DNA of 23,961 bases from assembly GCA_009704065.1 (NCBI GenBank), contig WLEX01000001.1:1-23961 (forward strand), given 5' to 3'. This document shows positions 7,278-16,098 of this stretch, piece by piece. The stretch's first letter is position 1, and each line of letters starts with the position of its first letter. This DNA comes from Actinomycetota bacterium (GTDB taxonomy: Bacteria > Actinomycetota > Acidimicrobiia > Acidimicrobiales > Ilumatobacteraceae). Position numbers and translations under genes: made by a program. Below the pieces are notes generated by a model that saw only the letters and a program-made list of their open reading frames with translations, did not search any database and was not told the DNA's origin.

Positions 7278-8786
7278 CTAGTGACGGAAGTGGCGTGTAC
7301 CGGTGAACACCATGGCAATTCCATGAGTGTTGGCCGCCGTGATGGATTCTTCGTCTCGGACACTGCCACCGGGTTGGAAAATGGCTGTGACACCAGCGGC
7401 GGCCAACGCTGAAACGGTATCGCCGAATGGGAAGAAGGCATCGCTCGCAGCCACAGCACCTGTACTTCTCTCACCAGCACGCGTGATGGCTAAGTGCGCA
7501 GCATCGACTCGATTGGGCTGTCCCCCGCCTATGCCAACCGCTGTGTCACCGTTGACAAGAACAATCGCATTGCTCCATGTGGCTGCCACTGTTTGCCATG
7601 CAAGCATCAGACTCGACCATTCATCGGCACTAGGTGCACGATCGGTAACCACAGTGAAATCGTCGAGGGGCTCATCGACTTCATCGACTGATTGCACCAA
7701 CAATCCGCCATCGATAGAACGAACATCAATTGCCATCGCACCAAATGGCGCAACTGCTTCAAAAACGCGCAAGGAAGTTTTGGCACACAAGATCTCTAGC
7801 GCGTCGGCCGTAAATGACGGTGCAATCACAACTTCGGTAAAGACTTCGGCAATTGCCTTGGCAGTATCTTCATTTACTTCACCGTTGACAGCAACGATTC
7901 CACCAAATGCGCTCACTGGATCTGCTGCATTTGCATTGGTGTACGCCTCGAAAATAGTAGAAGCCAATGCAACACCACAAGGGTTTGCATGTTTCACAAC
8001 TACGGCAGCTGGCCGATCGAATCGACTGACCAATTGCCACGCAGCTTCGGTGTCGAGAACATTGAGATACGACATCTCTTTACCGTTTAACTGCGTTGCA
8101 GAATCCCACCAACTCTCCACACCGGGTAAGCGATAACGCGCACCGGTTTGATGGGGGTTTTCTCCGTAACGCAATACTTCGGCTCGTTCAGCCACAAGAG
8201 TGAGAATCGGCGGAACAGTTGCATCTTCGCGGTCACTGGTTTCGTCGGCAAGCCACGATGCGATCGACGCATCGTACGCAGACGTAATTCGAAAAGCTTT
8301 TTGTGCAAGACGACGACGCGCAGACACATTGAAGAATTCGCCTTCAATCATCTCCAACACATCGGTGTAATCAGCTGTGTCGACTACAACGCCGACATTT
8401 GCAAAGTTCTTCGCCGCTGCACGCACCATGGCTGGACCACCGATATCGATGAGTTCGACACCTGGCTTGGATGAGAACGGATACAGATTGACTACGACAA
8501 GATCGATGGGTTCGATGTTGTGCTCTTGCATCTCGGCAACATGTGCGGGGTTTGCACGATCGGCCAAGATCCCACCGTGAATTTTGGGGTGCAAGGTGAC
8601 GACTCGATGATCGAGAATCGGACCTAGCCCAGTGATTGTTGCAACATCAGTGACGGGAATCCCTGCTTCGGCAATTGCCGAAGCAGTACCTCCACTAGAG
8701 ACAAGCGTCCACCCAAGTGTGTGCAGAGCCGAAGCAAATTCGACAATGCCCGTCTTGTCGTAAACCGAGAGAAGGGCGCGTGGCAA
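7278..8786 (-). CDS. purH: Bifunctional AICAR formyltransferase / IMP cyclohydrolase
   Basis: This 502-residue enzyme performs the last two steps of IMP synthesis, using 10-formyl-tetrahydrofolate. The N-terminal cyclohydrolase domain shows RALLSVYDKTGIVEFA, SSGGTA (30-35), LDHRVVTLHPKIHGGIL (58-74) and NLYPF. The C-terminal transformylase domain shows RYGENPHQ (206-213), KHANPCG with catalytic-type Lys265 and His266, DPVSAFGGI, GIGGGQPNRVDA and SDAFFPFGD. The start is unusual: TTG at 8784-8786 sits directly after the sucD stop codon and in the same frame, so no upstream start is possible and translation presumably relies on coupling with sucD. Length is slightly below the E. coli enzyme, but both domains are complete. 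Confidence 0.96.
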   Translation of the reverse strand: MPRALLSVYDKTGIVEFASALHTLGWTLVSSGGTASAIAEAGIPVTDVATITGLGPILDHRVVTLHPKIHGGILADRANPAHVAEMQEHNIEPIDLVVVNLYPFSSKPGVELIDIGGPAMVRAAAKNFANVGVVVDTADYTDVLEMIEGEFFNVSARRRLAQKAFRITSAYDASIASWLADETSDREDATVPPILTLVAERAEVLRYGENPHQTGARYRLPGVESWWDSATQLNGKEMSYLNVLDTEAAWQLVSRFDRPAAVVVKHANPCGVALASTIFEAYTNANAADPVSAFGGIVAVNGEVNEDTAKAIAEVFTEVVIAPSFTADALEILCAKTSLRVFEAVAPFGAMAIDVRSIDGGLLVQSVDEVDEPLDDFTVVTDRAPSADEWSSLMLAWQTVAATWSNAIVLVNGDTAVGIGGGQPNRVDAAHLAITRAGERSTGAVAASDAFFPFGDTVSALAAAGVTAIFQPGGSVRDEESITAANTHGIAMVFTGTRHFRH

Positions 8787-9686
8787 TTAACGAAGTCCAG
8801 CGACGATCTCGGCCATCAATGAGCCAGCCTCGGTGGGGTTGTTGCCCACTTTGACACCAGCTGCACTGAGTGCATCCATCTTGCCTTGAGCAGTTCCTTT
8901 GCCACCAGACACGATTGCGCCAGCGTGGCCCATCTTTTTGCCTGCGGGTGCGGTAACACCAGCAATGTACGCAGACATTGGCTTTGTGACATTGGCCTTA
9001 ATGAACTCGGCTGCTTCTTCTTCTGCAGAACCACCAATTTCACCAATCATGATGATGGCGTGTGTTTCAGGATCTGCTTGAAATTCGCGCAAGCAATCGA
9101 TGAAAGAAGTTCCCGGAACGGGGTCGCCACCGATACCAACACATGTTGATACACCAATGCCGCGTTGCTTCAATTCATACAGCGCCTGATAGGTAAGAGT
9201 TCCCGAGCGTGACACGATGCCAACGTTTGGTCCTTTTGCACTTGGCAACTCTGCAATTTCACCAGCTGTGATTCCAATGTTGCATTTTCCTGGGCTGATA
9301 ATGCCTGGGCAGTTTGGCCCGAGCAAACGCACCTTTGGAAAATCGCGTACCAACGTGTTGTAGGTGCGAGCTTCGTCTTGTGCAGGGATTCCTTCAGTGA
9401 TGCACACAATGAATGTGATTCCTGCACCAGCTGCTTCGAGAATTGCTGCTGACGCAGCCTTAGGTGGAACGGTAACGAATGATGCGGTTGCACCTGTTGC
9501 CGCTACTGCTTCAGCAACGCTGTTGTACACAGGGATACCTTCAACATCGGTGCCACCTTTGCCTGGAGTAACTCCAGCAACAACTTGTGTGCCGTATGCC
9601 TTGTTGCGCAAGCCGTGGTATTTACCTTGGCCGCCTGTGAGGCCTTGCACAATGACTTTTGTATTTTGATCGACGAAAATTGCCAT
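8787..9686 (-). CDS. sucD: Succinyl-CoA synthetase, alpha subunit
   Basis: This is the 299-residue alpha subunit of succinate-CoA ligase (succinyl-CoA + NDP + Pi to succinate + NTP). It has an N-terminal CoA-binding Rossmann domain with [12 protein letters not shown] (13-24), ITEGIP (96-101), [29 protein letters not shown], and the phosphorylated His254 in [15 protein letters not shown] 9684-9686 has a good ribosome site (AAGGA) 11 bases after the sucC stop. The 3' end runs straight into purH. This is the standard partner of the preceding sucC gene, completing the heterodimer. Confidence 0.98.
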   Translation of the reverse strand: MAIFVDQNTKVIVQGLTGGQGKYHGLRNKAYGTQVVAGVTPGKGGTDVEGIPVYNSVAEAVAATGATASFVTVPPKAASAAILEAAGAGITFIVCITEGIPAQDEARTYNTLVRDFPKVRLLGPNCPGIISPGKCNIGITAGEIAELPSAKGPNVGIVSRSGTLTYQALYELKQRGIGVSTCVGIGGDPVPGTSFIDCLREFQADPETHAIIMIGEIGGSAEEEAAEFIKANVTKPMSAYIAGVTAPAGKKMGHAGAIVSGGKGTAQGKMDALSAAGVKVGNNPTEAGSLMAEIVAGLR

Positions 9687-9697
9687 GACGGGGGTCC

Positions 9698-10843
9698 TTA
9701 CTTTGCGAGTGCCACAGCCGCTTCAGCGGCTTCGAGCATCGTTGGCTTACTGGTGAGTTTTGATTCGGGAATGCCGGCGTTCTTGAGAATTTCGCGTCCC
9801 TCTTCGGCGTTGGTGCCATCGAGACGAATAACAATTGGTGCGCGAAGATCGACACGACCCATCGCTTCAACAATGCCCTTTGCCACTTCTTCACCACGAG
9901 TGATTCCACCAAAAATGTTGATGAAGATGCTCTTCACGTTTTGGTCAGAGTTAATAACATCAAGTGCACTCGCCATGAGGTCGGCGTTTGCGCCGCCACC
10001 GATGTCGAGGAAGTTTGCAGCAGTGCCGCCCACTTGGTTCACCACGTCGAGAGTGCTCATTGCGAGACCAGCACCATTTGCGATGATGCCCACTGTGCCG
10101 TCGAGGCCGATGTACTGCAGTCCCTTTTCGCGGGCAAGTTGCTCGCGAGCATCGAGTTCTTCGGTTGCCTTGAATTCTTCCCATTCAGGATGGCGGAAGT
10201 CGGCGTTGGCGTCGAGGCTGACCTTTGCATCGAGTGCATGTACTTCGCCCGTTGGCTTCAAGATAAGAGGGTTGATTTCTGCGAGGTCACAATCTCCTTC
10301 AACGAAGCAGCGATACAACTTCACCAAAATGTCGGCAACACCCTGCTGTGCTTTCTCAGGAATCTTTGCATCGATTGCAGCCTTCTTTGCTGCCGCTGCT
10401 GACAAACCGTCTACAGGATCAATGTGCAACATGAGAATTGCATCGGGGTTAGTAACTGCTACTTCTTCAATCTCTACGCCACCTTCGCGGCTGAGCATAA
10501 GAAGGTGCTTCTTTGCTGCGCGGTCGAGTGTGAATGACGCGTAATACTCTTCGTCGATGTCGGAGGCGTTCTCTACCCAGACACGCTTGACTACATGGCC
10601 CTTAATGTCCATGCCCAAGATGTTTCCGGCATGTGTGCGCACTTCGTCAGCATTGTTTGCCAACTTGATGCCGCCAGCTTTGCCGCGTCCACCCACTTGC
10701 ACTTGTGCTTTCACAACAACTGGATATCCAGCTGCTTCGGCTGCGGCAACTGCCTGATCGACGGTGACGGCGACGTCACCTTTCGATACCGGAATGTCGT
10801 AGCGCGCAAAGTACTGCTTGCCCTGATACTCAAAAAGATCCAT
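9698..10843 (-). CDS. sucC: Succinyl-CoA synthetase, beta subunit
   Basis: This 381-residue beta subunit of succinate-CoA ligase carries the ATP-grasp domain and nucleotide specificity. Visible features are [10 protein letters not shown] at the N-terminus, the ATP-grasp loop [14 protein letters not shown] (47-60), AEINPLIL for metal binding, [27 protein letters not shown], and [13 protein letters not shown] in the C-terminal flavodoxin-like domain. ATG 10841-10843 follows the stop of the B12-domain gene by three bases, with an AGGGAG ribosome site just upstream of that stop, so the two genes are coupled. The order sucC-sucD is canonical. ADP or GDP preference was not assigned. Confidence 0.98.
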   Translation of the reverse strand: MDLFEYQGKQYFARYDIPVSKGDVAVTVDQAVAAAEAAGYPVVVKAQVQVGGRGKAGGIKLANNADEVRTHAGNILGMDIKGHVVKRVWVENASDIDEEYYASFTLDRAAKKHLLMLSREGGVEIEEVAVTNPDAILMLHIDPVDGLSAAAAKKAAIDAKIPEKAQQGVADILVKLYRCFVEGDCDLAEINPLILKPTGEVHALDAKVSLDANADFRHPEWEEFKATEELDAREQLAREKGLQYIGLDGTVGIIANGAGLAMSTLDVVNQVGGTAANFLDIGGGANADLMASALDVINSDQNVKSIFINIFGGITRGEEVAKGIVEAMGRVDLRAPIVIRLDGTNAEEGREILKNAGIPESKLTSKPTMLEAAEAAVALAK

Positions 10844-10846
10844 GAG

Positions 10847-11248
10847 TTACTCCCTATTGTCGAGTTCTTCTTCAAGCCACTGACTAATCGCTTTCAGCGA
10901 TGAACCAGGACCAAAGATATTGCCCACACCTTGCTCGCGTAATGCGCGTGCATCGGCATCGGGAATAACTCCGCCACCGAACACGAGAATGTCTCCCATG
11001 TCGCGATTGCGAAGTTCTTCCATGGTGCGGGGGAAAAGTGTGAGATGCGCGCCAGACAGAAGTGACAGCCCCACGGCGTCGGCATCTTCTTGCATTGCGG
11101 TCTCAGCGATTTGTTCGGGAGTCTGATGGAGACCCGTATAAATGACTTCAAACCCATGGTCTCTGAGAGCACGGGTGATGGTCTTGGCTCCACGGTCATG
11201 ACCGTCTAGGCCTGGCTTGGCTACAACTACTCGATAAGGGCGCTTCAC
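10847..11248 (-). CDS. Stand-alone B12-binding domain, methylmalonyl-CoA mutase small-domain type
   Basis: This 133-residue protein consists only of a cobalamin-binding Rossmann domain of the acyl-CoA mutase C-terminal type. The base-off/His-on motif DGHDRG (Asp15, His17, Gly20) is intact, followed by GLSLLSG (the 'S-x-L' loop) and FGGGVIP (the 'GG' motif). In split mutases this chain pairs with a separate catalytic subunit to isomerise methylmalonyl-CoA to succinyl-CoA. No large subunit lies in the window. The start is GTG 11246-11248, and the gene heads the run leading into sucCD, which consumes succinyl-CoA; this context supports methylmalonyl-CoA over other acyl-CoAs. It could instead serve an ethylmalonyl- or isobutyryl-CoA mutase. 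Confidence 0.9.
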   Translation of the reverse strand: MKRPYRVVVAKPGLDGHDRGAKTITRALRDHGFEVIYTGLHQTPEQIAETAMQEDADAVGLSLLSGAHLTLFPRTMEELRNRDMGDILVFGGGVIPDADARALREQGVGNIFGPGSSLKAISQWLEEELDNRE

Positions 11249-11305
11249 AGAAGAGAAACCTTACGCCGTGTGAGTGTTTAGTTACCAACCCGCCACAATG
11301 GGGAG

Positions 11306-11809
11306 ATGAAGTCTCCACGTCTGCGCAGCCCTCTCGCCCGAGCTCTGGCACCCGTTTTGGGGGGCATTGCCTTCTTTGCCCTGTTTTTTGCGGGGTTATG
11401 GGGCGTTGCCCTGGTGATTAACGACCGGGCAGACCCCACCTCAGAAATTGGGAACAAAGTGTTCGAGGTAGGCAAAGTCACCGCTATGGCAAAGGCCATC
11501 ACCAGAGATGGCCCCCTTTTGTTCCCCGACCTGAAGAGCCCCGATGGTGTGCGCTCGGTCGTTCTCGACCACTCGGGATCGGACCCCGCTGTCGGCTGGC
11601 AGGTGTACTACGGCTATCCCGCTGATCGCGATGCCACATGTTTGGTAACCCATGTGGAGGGCACGCGAACATTTACCGATTGCGAAAAACGCACTCTGCA
11701 AGTTAGTGATTTGAAGGCACCAGCCGAGGTGCGACCCATTGTAGAGAACAAAAAGACGTTGTATATCGACCTGCGCGGCCTAACCGCAAGCGCTACAACA
11801 GCCCCGTAA
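11306..11809 (+). CDS. Membrane-anchored protein, possible degenerate Rieske-fold domain
   Basis: This is a 167-residue protein with a basic N-terminus (MKSPRLRSPLAR), one hydrophobic helix at about 14-38, and an outside domain of about 125 residues. No annotated family is recognised with confidence. The layout, with LLFPDL, then strands to YYGYPADRDATCLVTHVEG, a second Cys, then PAEVRPIVENKKTLYIDL, resembles the strand order of a Rieske [2Fe-2S] domain. The ligand set is incomplete, however: Cys112, His116 and Cys126 are present without the CxH...CxxH spacing. If related, it has lost the cluster. ATG 11306 is preceded by GGGG. The gene is divergent from the B12-domain gene (57-base gap) and convergent with the flavodoxin-like gene (7-base gap). 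Confidence 0.7.
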   Translation: MKSPRLRSPLARALAPVLGGIAFFALFFAGLWGVALVINDRADPTSEIGNKVFEVGKVTAMAKAITRDGPLLFPDLKSPDGVRSVVLDHSGSDPAVGWQVYYGYPADRDATCLVTHVEGTRTFTDCEKRTLQVSDLKAPAEVRPIVENKKTLYIDLRGLTASATTAP

Positions 11810-11816
11810 CTATTGA

Positions 11817-12248
11817 CTATTTGGGTGTTGCGAGAGAGTCAATAAGGCGAATCGCGAACTCTTCAGCGTGCTCCGCTAAATGTCCTCGCTGCAACGCAAG
11901 ACCGCCCACAACGTCGGCTCCACGATTGCTTAATTCGCGTGTCATTACATCGAGAGACTTGCCAGGATTGAGCGCGTACGTGCAAAACGCAACCGCTTGT
12001 TTGCCAGACATTGCTGGAAGTGCCCGCAAGTTATCGATACCCCACGGTGACTGAGCCACTACGAAGAGGCCATGCACCCAGGTACCCACAATCACCATGT
12101 CGGCGTCTTGGATAGAAGCGTGGTCGGGTTGCTTGGCCGAAGAAATACCAGTGATCGACCAGTTTTCCTGCTGCAAATTGGCTGCGATGAGCTCGCCAGC
12201 CTTCCATGTGTTGCCCGTGAGACTTTCGATAAGGAGTGCTGCCTTCAT
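11817..12248 (-). CDS. Flavodoxin-like protein
   Basis: This 143-residue single-domain protein has a flavodoxin-type FMN phosphate loop, ESLTGNTWKAGE (residues 8-19), the second flavin-contact region VIVGTWVHGLF (about 52-62), and a third at FCTYALNPGKS. It is likely a low-potential electron carrier or an NAD(P)H-dependent quinone-reductase-like protein. The ATG has AAGGGA close upstream and lies 42 bases after the pcrA stop. No redox partner adjoins it; the P450/ferredoxin pair is about 2.4 kb upstream on the same strand. The fold call is good; the partner is unknown. Confidence 0.85.
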   Translation of the reverse strand: MKAALLIESLTGNTWKAGELIAANLQQENWSITGISSAKQPDHASIQDADMVIVGTWVHGLFVVAQSPWGIDNLRALPAMSGKQAVAFCTYALNPGKSLDVMTRELSNRGADVVGGLALQRGHLAEHAEEFAIRLIDSLATPK

Positions 12249-12290
12249 TCCCTTATTTCTACTACTCAGAACCCCTCAGCAGGGATTTTG

Positions 12291-14555
12291 CTAGAGCTTT
12301 GTGAGCGGAGCCCAGGCTAAGGCAAGGTGCTTTGTGCCTTTATCGCGGAACCGAACCGTGACTTCAGCCTTCTCACCGGTGCCCTTGATCTCGATGACCA
12401 CACCTTCGCCAAAAACGGCGTGGGCGACATCGTCGCCTGGTTTGAGACCAACTAGATGATCGGTGTTACGCGGTGCGGATGGAGCACGCACAATACGTTC
12501 TTTGGCGGCCGAACCAAATGTGCGACCAAACGAATCGTCATCTGATTCGTTGCGCCGTTTGTATGCAGGAATATCGCCATCGTTCCAACCACCACCAGTG
12601 GATCGACCAAAGACACGTCCGTGATCGGAGCCCGAATCGACATTGCCTTGGCGATCGAATAATTCTGCAGGGACCTCTGCAAGGAAGCGCGATGGCGGAT
12701 TGTACGACGACTGGCCAAACAACATGCGTTGCCATGCGTGCGACACCAACAAACGCTCACGTGCACGTGTGAGACCAACGTATGCGAGTCGTCGTTCTTC
12801 TTCGAGTTCGGCAGGATCTGTGAGAGCACGGTTGTGCGGGAAAATTCCTTCTTCACAACCAACAAGAAATACCACCGGATATTCCAGACCTTTTGCCGAG
12901 TGCAAGGTCATGAGAACAATATGGTTTTCAGCATCGAGATCGTCGGTGTCGGCAACTAACGCGACCTGTTCCAAAAACTCTTCCACTTGTGTGTATTCCG
13001 CTGCGGAACCAATGAGTTCCGAAATATTTTCCAAGCGACCAGCAGCTTCGACAGATGCTTCCTGCTCTAGCTCGGTGATGTAGCCACTGTTATTCATTGC
13101 CACTTCAAGCAATGCTGCAGGGCCATCGGCAAGAGCTGCATGCATGTCGTCGACCAAAACCACGAATGATGAAATACCTTTAATTGCAGAACCCGATACT
13201 CCGGCCTCGCTTGCCCGACGCATGGCATCGATAAACGAAAGCCCATTTGCGCTAGCAAACAGATCGATTTTCCCAATACTGGTGTCACCAATTCCACGCT
13301 TTGGCACATTGAGAACACGCTTGATGCTGATTTCGTCGAGCGGGTTTGCGCCAGCTTTCAAATACGCAATGGCGTCTTTTACTTCGCGCCGTTCATAGAA
13401 CTTGGTGCCACCCACAACCTTGTATGGAATGCCGGCACGCATCATTGATTCTTCAATGGCACGGCTTTGCGCGTTGGTGCGATACATAATGGCGATGTCG
13501 CCCCAGGCGCGTGATTCCTTCTTGTGAATATCTTGCGCAGTGCTTGCTACCCAGGACGCTTCGTCATATTCGTCTTGAGCGAAATACCGAACGATGCGTT
13601 CACCATCGCCGGCAGATGTCCACAAATCTTTTGGACGTCGCCCAATGTTTTGCGAGATCACTGCATTGGCCGCAGTAAGGATTGTTTGGGTACTGCGATA
13701 GTTCTGAGCCAATACCACCACAGTGGTTTCACCAAATGCGTTTTCAAATTCATCGATGTTGCGCAGATCGGCACCACGAAATTTGTAGATGCTCTGATCA
13801 CTGTCGCCCACAACACACACGTTGTGATGCAGGGCGCCCAACATAAGGACTATACGGTTTTGCGCTTGGTTAGTGTCTTGATATTCGTCGATCAAAATAT
13901 GTTGGAAACGTTCTTGATACGAACGCAGCACATCGTGGTGAGTCTCAAATAGTTTGACCACGTTGACCAACAAATCATCGAAGTCCATAGCGCCGGCGCG
14001 AATAAGACGAGCTTGATATTCGCGGTAGATCTCGGCATGGCGACGCTGCACGATGTGTTCGGCAGTGTCGTGAGCTTTGGCAGTACTAATCAGTTCGTTC
14101 TTCCAAAGGCTGATGCGAGATTGCGCTGCATTTGCAGGAAACTTCTTTGCATCGAGGCCCATATCGCGAATCACATAACCAATAAGGCGCTTTGAATCTT
14201 GCGAATCGTAAATAGTGAATTGCTTCGGGTACCCGATTGCTTCGGCATGCTGACGCAAGATGCGAACACACGCCTTATGGAAAGTGGTGACCCACATAGA
14301 ACGCGCAGTAGGACCAACGAGATCTGCGACTCGATGGCGCATTTCTTCAGCAGCCTTGTTGGTGAATGTGATGGCCAAAATGGCCATGGGGTGGGTGCCT
14401 TGGCTAATGAGCCATGCAATGCGCTGTGTGAGAACACGAGTTTTTCCAGAGCCAGCACCAGCCACGACAAGTAACGGACCACCGGGGTGATACACCGCTT
14501 CTTGTTGATCGGGGTTCAGCGGAATGCTGTCGCCTATAGGTGTGTGCTCAGACAT
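12291..14555 (-). CDS. pcrA: UvrD/PcrA-type ATP-dependent DNA helicase
   Basis: This 754-residue superfamily-1A 3'-5' helicase acts in nucleotide-excision repair and removal of recombination or transcription roadblocks. All motifs are present: I AGAGSGKT (Lys38), Ia AITFTNKAAEEMR (61-73), II LIDEYQDTNQ with Asp223-Glu224, III VVGDSDQSIYKFRGAD, IV LAQNYRSTQ, V LMTLHSAKGLEYPVVFLVGCEEG, VI VGLTRARERLLVS. A basic, Asp/Gly-rich linker leads to the last ~50 residues, where GDDVAHAVFGEGVV marks the Tudor-like domain known to bind RNA polymerase in PcrA. ATG 14553-14555 begins the conserved N-terminus. The gene is co-directional with P450 upstream, but a 48-base gap suggests a separate promoter. Confidence 0.96.
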   Translation of the reverse strand: MSEHTPIGDSIPLNPDQQEAVYHPGGPLLVVAGAGSGKTRVLTQRIAWLISQGTHPMAILAITFTNKAAEEMRHRVADLVGPTARSMWVTTFHKACVRILRQHAEAIGYPKQFTIYDSQDSKRLIGYVIRDMGLDAKKFPANAAQSRISLWKNELISTAKAHDTAEHIVQRRHAEIYREYQARLIRAGAMDFDDLLVNVVKLFETHHDVLRSYQERFQHILIDEYQDTNQAQNRIVLMLGALHHNVCVVGDSDQSIYKFRGADLRNIDEFENAFGETTVVVLAQNYRSTQTILTAANAVISQNIGRRPKDLWTSAGDGERIVRYFAQDEYDEASWVASTAQDIHKKESRAWGDIAIMYRTNAQSRAIEESMMRAGIPYKVVGGTKFYERREVKDAIAYLKAGANPLDEISIKRVLNVPKRGIGDTSIGKIDLFASANGLSFIDAMRRASEAGVSGSAIKGISSFVVLVDDMHAALADGPAALLEVAMNNSGYITELEQEASVEAAGRLENISELIGSAAEYTQVEEFLEQVALVADTDDLDAENHIVLMTLHSAKGLEYPVVFLVGCEEGIFPHNRALTDPAELEEERRLAYVGLTRARERLLVSHAWQRMLFGQSSYNPPSRFLAEVPAELFDRQGNVDSGSDHGRVFGRSTGGGWNDGDIPAYKRRNESDDDSFGRTFGSAAKERIVRAPSAPRNTDHLVGLKPGDDVAHAVFGEGVVIEIKGTGEKAEVTVRFRDKGTKHLALAWAPLTKL

Positions 14556-14603
14556 GGTCCCGCCATCTTAGAAGCGAGCTGTGTCTAGGACAGTATGTAG
14601 TGC

Positions 14604-15836
14604 TTATGCGCGTGCGTTGATAACGAAAGGCAAAGCACGTGGACCACGAACCTGGCCTGTGCTCCATGTAACAACTTCGCTCGAGTCGAGCGAGAAGTCA
14701 GGGAAACGCTTCAAGAACACTTCGATTGCAACGTTCATTTCCAAGCGAGCAAGGTTTGAACCGAGGCAACGGTGAATTCCGAGTCCGAATGCGGCGTGAC
14801 GGTTTGCTTCACGGTCGATTTGAACAATGTGCGCATCGGCGAACTGGTTGTCGTCACGGTTAGCAGCAGGGAAAGGAAGAAGAACCCAATCTTCTTTTTT
14901 CATCTCAACACCATGGAACTCCATGTCTTCCTTGACAACGCGTGCCATGGTGACAGGTGCATACGCACGAAGGAATTCTTCAACTGCAGCAGGAATCATG
15001 TCGGGATTTTCTACCAAACGACGACGATCGACCGAGTTACCAGCAAGGTGCCACAACGATGAACCGATACCACTCCAGGTGGTGTCGATGCCGGCGATGA
15101 GCAACAAGATAACTGTGCCAACAGTGTGTTCGAGAGACAATTTCTCGCCAAAGATTTCTGCATTGAGCAAGAAGCTGATGAGGTCGTCACGAGGATTCTC
15201 GATGTGATCGTTTACGTGGAACGCAAGGTACGCATTGAACTCTTCGAATTGAGCCATACGAGCTTCGGTGCGCTCTTCGCCAATTCCGCTGAGAACCAAG
15301 TTGACCCAACCGCGGAACTTGTCACCGTCTTCGACTGGCAAGCCAAGCATGCGAGCAATCACCATGACAGGAATGTGCTGTGAGTACTGCAATGCAGCAT
15401 CGATGTGATCGGCAGTGCCCATGTTGTCGATGAGTTCGTTACAGATAGCAACTACTTCTTCGCGCCAAGGGTCGATCATCTTTGGTGCAAATGCAGGAAG
15501 AAGAAGACGACGAGCTTCAGCGTGGAATGGGGGGTCAGAAGAGATGGGAGGCACAGGCCCAATAGGAGCACCGATACGGTCGGGTACTTCGCTTGGCTTC
15601 AATTGACCAACAACAGGACCTTCACTTGAGAAGTGATCGGTGTCGTATGCAATTTCGTGCACCATTTCGTGCGTGAGTGGCAACCATGTGCCGCCATAAC
15701 GATCGGTGTGGGCGATGGGGCAACCAGATGATTTCAAGTCGTCCCAAATTTTGTGCTGGTTAGCTGCGTATGCAGGTGAGCCGTGATCGAAGTCGGTTGC
15801 CCAATCGGTGACGGGGCCGTAAACAGTTTCACTCAT
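14604..15836 (-). CDS. Cytochrome P450 monooxygenase
   Basis: This 410-residue soluble bacterial-type P450 has the oxygen-activation helix AGIDTTWS (248-255, Asp251-Thr252), the ExxR pair Glu287-Arg290 in EEFLRAYAPV, and the heme-ligand motif FGLGIHRCLG with Cys357. Length is that of class I enzymes, which take electrons from a ferredoxin, and a ferredoxin gene ends just two bases upstream. The substrate cannot be deduced; the general look is that of actinobacterial P450s acting on terpenoid, steroid or fatty compounds. ATG 15834-15836 is the only start consistent with coupling. No ferredoxin reductase gene is in the window, so reducing power must come from elsewhere. Confidence 0.96.
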   Translation of the reverse strand: MSETVYGPVTDWATDFDHGSPAYAANQHKIWDDLKSSGCPIAHTDRYGGTWLPLTHEMVHEIAYDTDHFSSEGPVVGQLKPSEVPDRIGAPIGPVPPISSDPPFHAEARRLLLPAFAPKMIDPWREEVVAICNELIDNMGTADHIDAALQYSQHIPVMVIARMLGLPVEDGDKFRGWVNLVLSGIGEERTEARMAQFEEFNAYLAFHVNDHIENPRDDLISFLLNAEIFGEKLSLEHTVGTVILLLIAGIDTTWSGIGSSLWHLAGNSVDRRRLVENPDMIPAAVEEFLRAYAPVTMARVVKEDMEFHGVEMKKEDWVLLPFPAANRDDNQFADAHIVQIDREANRHAAFGLGIHRCLGSNLARLEMNVAIEVFLKRFPDFSLDSSEVVTWSTGQVRGPRALPFVINARA

Positions 15837-15838
15837 GA

Positions 15839-16033
15839 CTATTCCTCAATTGAGATAGCGAACTCAGGACAGTTAGCAAGCGCGAGACGAGCCTTGTCTT
15901 CGAGGCCGGCAGGGACTACGCCGTCATTCAATTCGAATGCGTTGCCGAGATCATCGACGTCGAATAATTCGGGGGCCAGTGCATAACAGCGGTTATGGCC
16001 TTGGCACTTGGAGGGGTCTACGTGTACGCGCAT
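15839..16033 (-). CDS. Small P450-partner ferredoxin with His-substituted cluster motif
   Basis: This 64-residue ferredoxin has MRVHVDPSKCQGHNRC near the start and ANCPEF near the end: Cys10, Cys16 and Cys55 as ligands, with His13 at the variable second position (CxxHxxC...CP). This is the type encoded beside actinobacterial P450s; three Cys plus a non-Cys residue favours a [3Fe-4S] cluster, or [4Fe-4S] with an unusual fourth ligand. It lies two bases before the P450 ATG, so the two form a transcription unit with ferredoxin first. The start at 16031-16033 lies inside an inverted repeat spanning the divergent promoter region. Confidence 0.94.
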   Translation of the reverse strand: MRVHVDPSKCQGHNRCYALAPELFDVDDLGNAFELNDGVVPAGLEDKARLALANCPEFAISIEE

Positions 16034-16081
16034 GGTTCATAGGTTAGGCGTCACGCAACCCAAAAATGATGTCGAACCATG
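16031..16081. repeat. Spaced 8-base inverted repeat in the fdx/yaaA divergent region
   Basis: CATGGTTC at 16031-16038 and GAACCATG at 16074-16081 are perfect inverted copies 35 bases apart. The left copy includes the ferredoxin start codon. The 120-base gap between the ferredoxin and yaaA-like starts must hold the promoters of both units. The repeat could be a two-site operator or chance; no clear -10/-35 boxes were seen. Confidence 0.3.
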
Positions 16082-16098
16082 AAAATCAGAACTCGTGT

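Noticed and set aside
7327..8136. Open frame of 269 codons on the + strand antisense to purH
   Set aside because: It is low-complexity Ser/Thr/Ala translation with no motif or ribosome site, while purH on the other strand is complete.
9585..10544. Long open frame (319 codons) on the + strand across sucD/sucC
   Set aside because: It lies antisense to two unmistakable genes, its translation is Ser/Arg/Ala-rich with no family pattern, and it follows from codon bias of the real genes.
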